From Flagellimonas_B algarum (GTDB taxonomy: Bacteria > Bacteroidota > Bacteroidia > Flavobacteriales > Flavobacteriaceae): DNA of 64,000 nt. Location of the stretch: contig NZ_JBEVTG010000002.1 in the NCBI RefSeq assembly GCF_040513375.1, positions 434,001 through 498,000 of the forward strand, in the 5' to 3' direction. The translations under genes and the position numbers were made by a program. Of the stretch, positions 63,807-64,000 are shown one piece after another. Each line of letters starts with the position of its first letter. Position 1 is the stretch's first letter. Below the pieces are notes generated by a model that did no database searches, was not told the DNA's origin, and worked only from the letters and a program-made list of their open reading frames with translations.

Positions 63807-64000
63807 ATGAGCTATCAACCCGCTGATCACATTCAAGACTTGCAATACTTTGGGGAATTCGGGGGGGTCAACCCTTCCATTTCCGATGCATCGACGTATA
63901 CCTTCCTTTCGGCAAAGACCATGTTCGACACTTTCGAGGGCAACACGGAGGGCTGCTACCTCTATAGCCGACACTCCTCCCCGTCAAACTTGTATTTAGG
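63807..64000 (+). CDS. PLP-dependent Cys/Met metabolism enzyme, 5' part only
   Basis: An open frame from ATG 63807 to the window end, 64 full codons: MSYQPADHIQDLQYFGEFGG... with VNPSISDASTYTFLSAKTMF and EGCYLYSRHSSPSNLYL. The YxYSRxxxPT-like stretch (YLYSRHSSPS) is the PLP-phosphate contact motif of the cystathionine gamma-synthase / methionine gamma-lyase family. The catalytic Lys lies beyond the window, so the exact enzyme cannot be fixed. Confidence 0.75.
   Translation, partial: MSYQPADHIQDLQYFGEFGGVNPSISDASTYTFLSAKTMFDTFEGNTEGCYLYSRHSSPSNLYL

Noticed and set aside
1..64000. CRISPR array, prophage, integrative element or toxin-antitoxin system
   Set aside because: No regular spaced repeats, integrase, transposase or paired small genes were found; gene content is ordinary chromosomal with no abrupt shift in composition apart from one intergenic region.
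1..64000. tRNA or rRNA genes
   Set aside because: No CCA-ended cloverleaf-like segments or rRNA-like blocks were seen in any intergenic space; gaps are mostly too short.

Overview
The window looks like chromosomal core DNA of a marine-type Flavobacteriaceae (Bacteroidota; something in the Maribacter/Muricauda neighbourhood is my guess, the genus is not resolved). Supporting signs are TANNTTTG-type -7 promoter boxes, few Shine-Dalgarno sequences, many UUG/GUG starts, long class II ketol-acid reductoisomerase, DUF4249 lipoproteins beside a TonB receptor, and DUF2911, DUF2807 and membrane-anchored AraC-type proteins. I see no tRNA, rRNA, CRISPR array, phage gene or insertion sequence. GC content is moderate throughout, with one AT-rich stretch at 63652-63806.

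Layout. 1-3.9 kb: a truncated secreted protein, a membrane-bound AraC-type regulator, a DoxX / lipoprotein / DUF2807 operon and a second DoxX gene. 3.9-12.2 kb: holA facing a small HsdR_N-like nuclease-fold protein, a GT2 glycosyltransferase, an OmpA lipoprotein, a Sua5/YciO gene, a sensor histidine kinase and a PcrA/UvrD helicase. 12.3-23.4 kb: DsrE protein, M20 amidohydrolase, FMN glutamate synthase-like protein, a degenerate OmpA paralogue, patatin and M1 peptidase, recG, and a DUF2911/TPR protein. 23.5-32.9 kb: a complete isoleucine/valine operon in transcription order ilvD-ilvB-methyltransferase-ilvN-ilvC-ilvA-gapN. It is preceded by a previously unannotated 18-codon Ile/Val-rich leader peptide and a 17-bp terminator, which together form a convincing attenuator.

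32.9-37.8 kb: a nitroreductase, then the 5-oxoprolinase set pxpA-pxpB-pxpC led by an Nramp-fold transporter whose two hallmark metal-binding motifs are replaced, so it may carry 5-oxoproline rather than metal; a zinc-ribbon/nuclease-like protein is divergent to it. 37.8-41.5 kb: a TPR membrane protein and yifB/comM. 41.6-50.1 kb: a TonB-dependent receptor operon with three tandem DUF4249 lipoproteins and an MG2/plug-like secreted protein. 50.2-57.8 kb: an FMN reductase - pabB - tilS - dsbD - penicillin acylase gene string. 57.9-64 kb: an acyltransferase-like membrane protein, DUF3179 protein, YegP/DUF1508 protein, lpdA, a small membrane protein, and an Lrp regulator divergent from a truncated PLP-dependent sulfur amino acid enzyme.

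The most interesting signals are the ilv attenuator, the altered Nramp homologue in the pxp operon, the methyltransferase locked between the two acetolactate synthase subunits, and several inverted or tandem repeats in control regions (1427-1442, 4861-4878, 37173-37207, 50118-50183).
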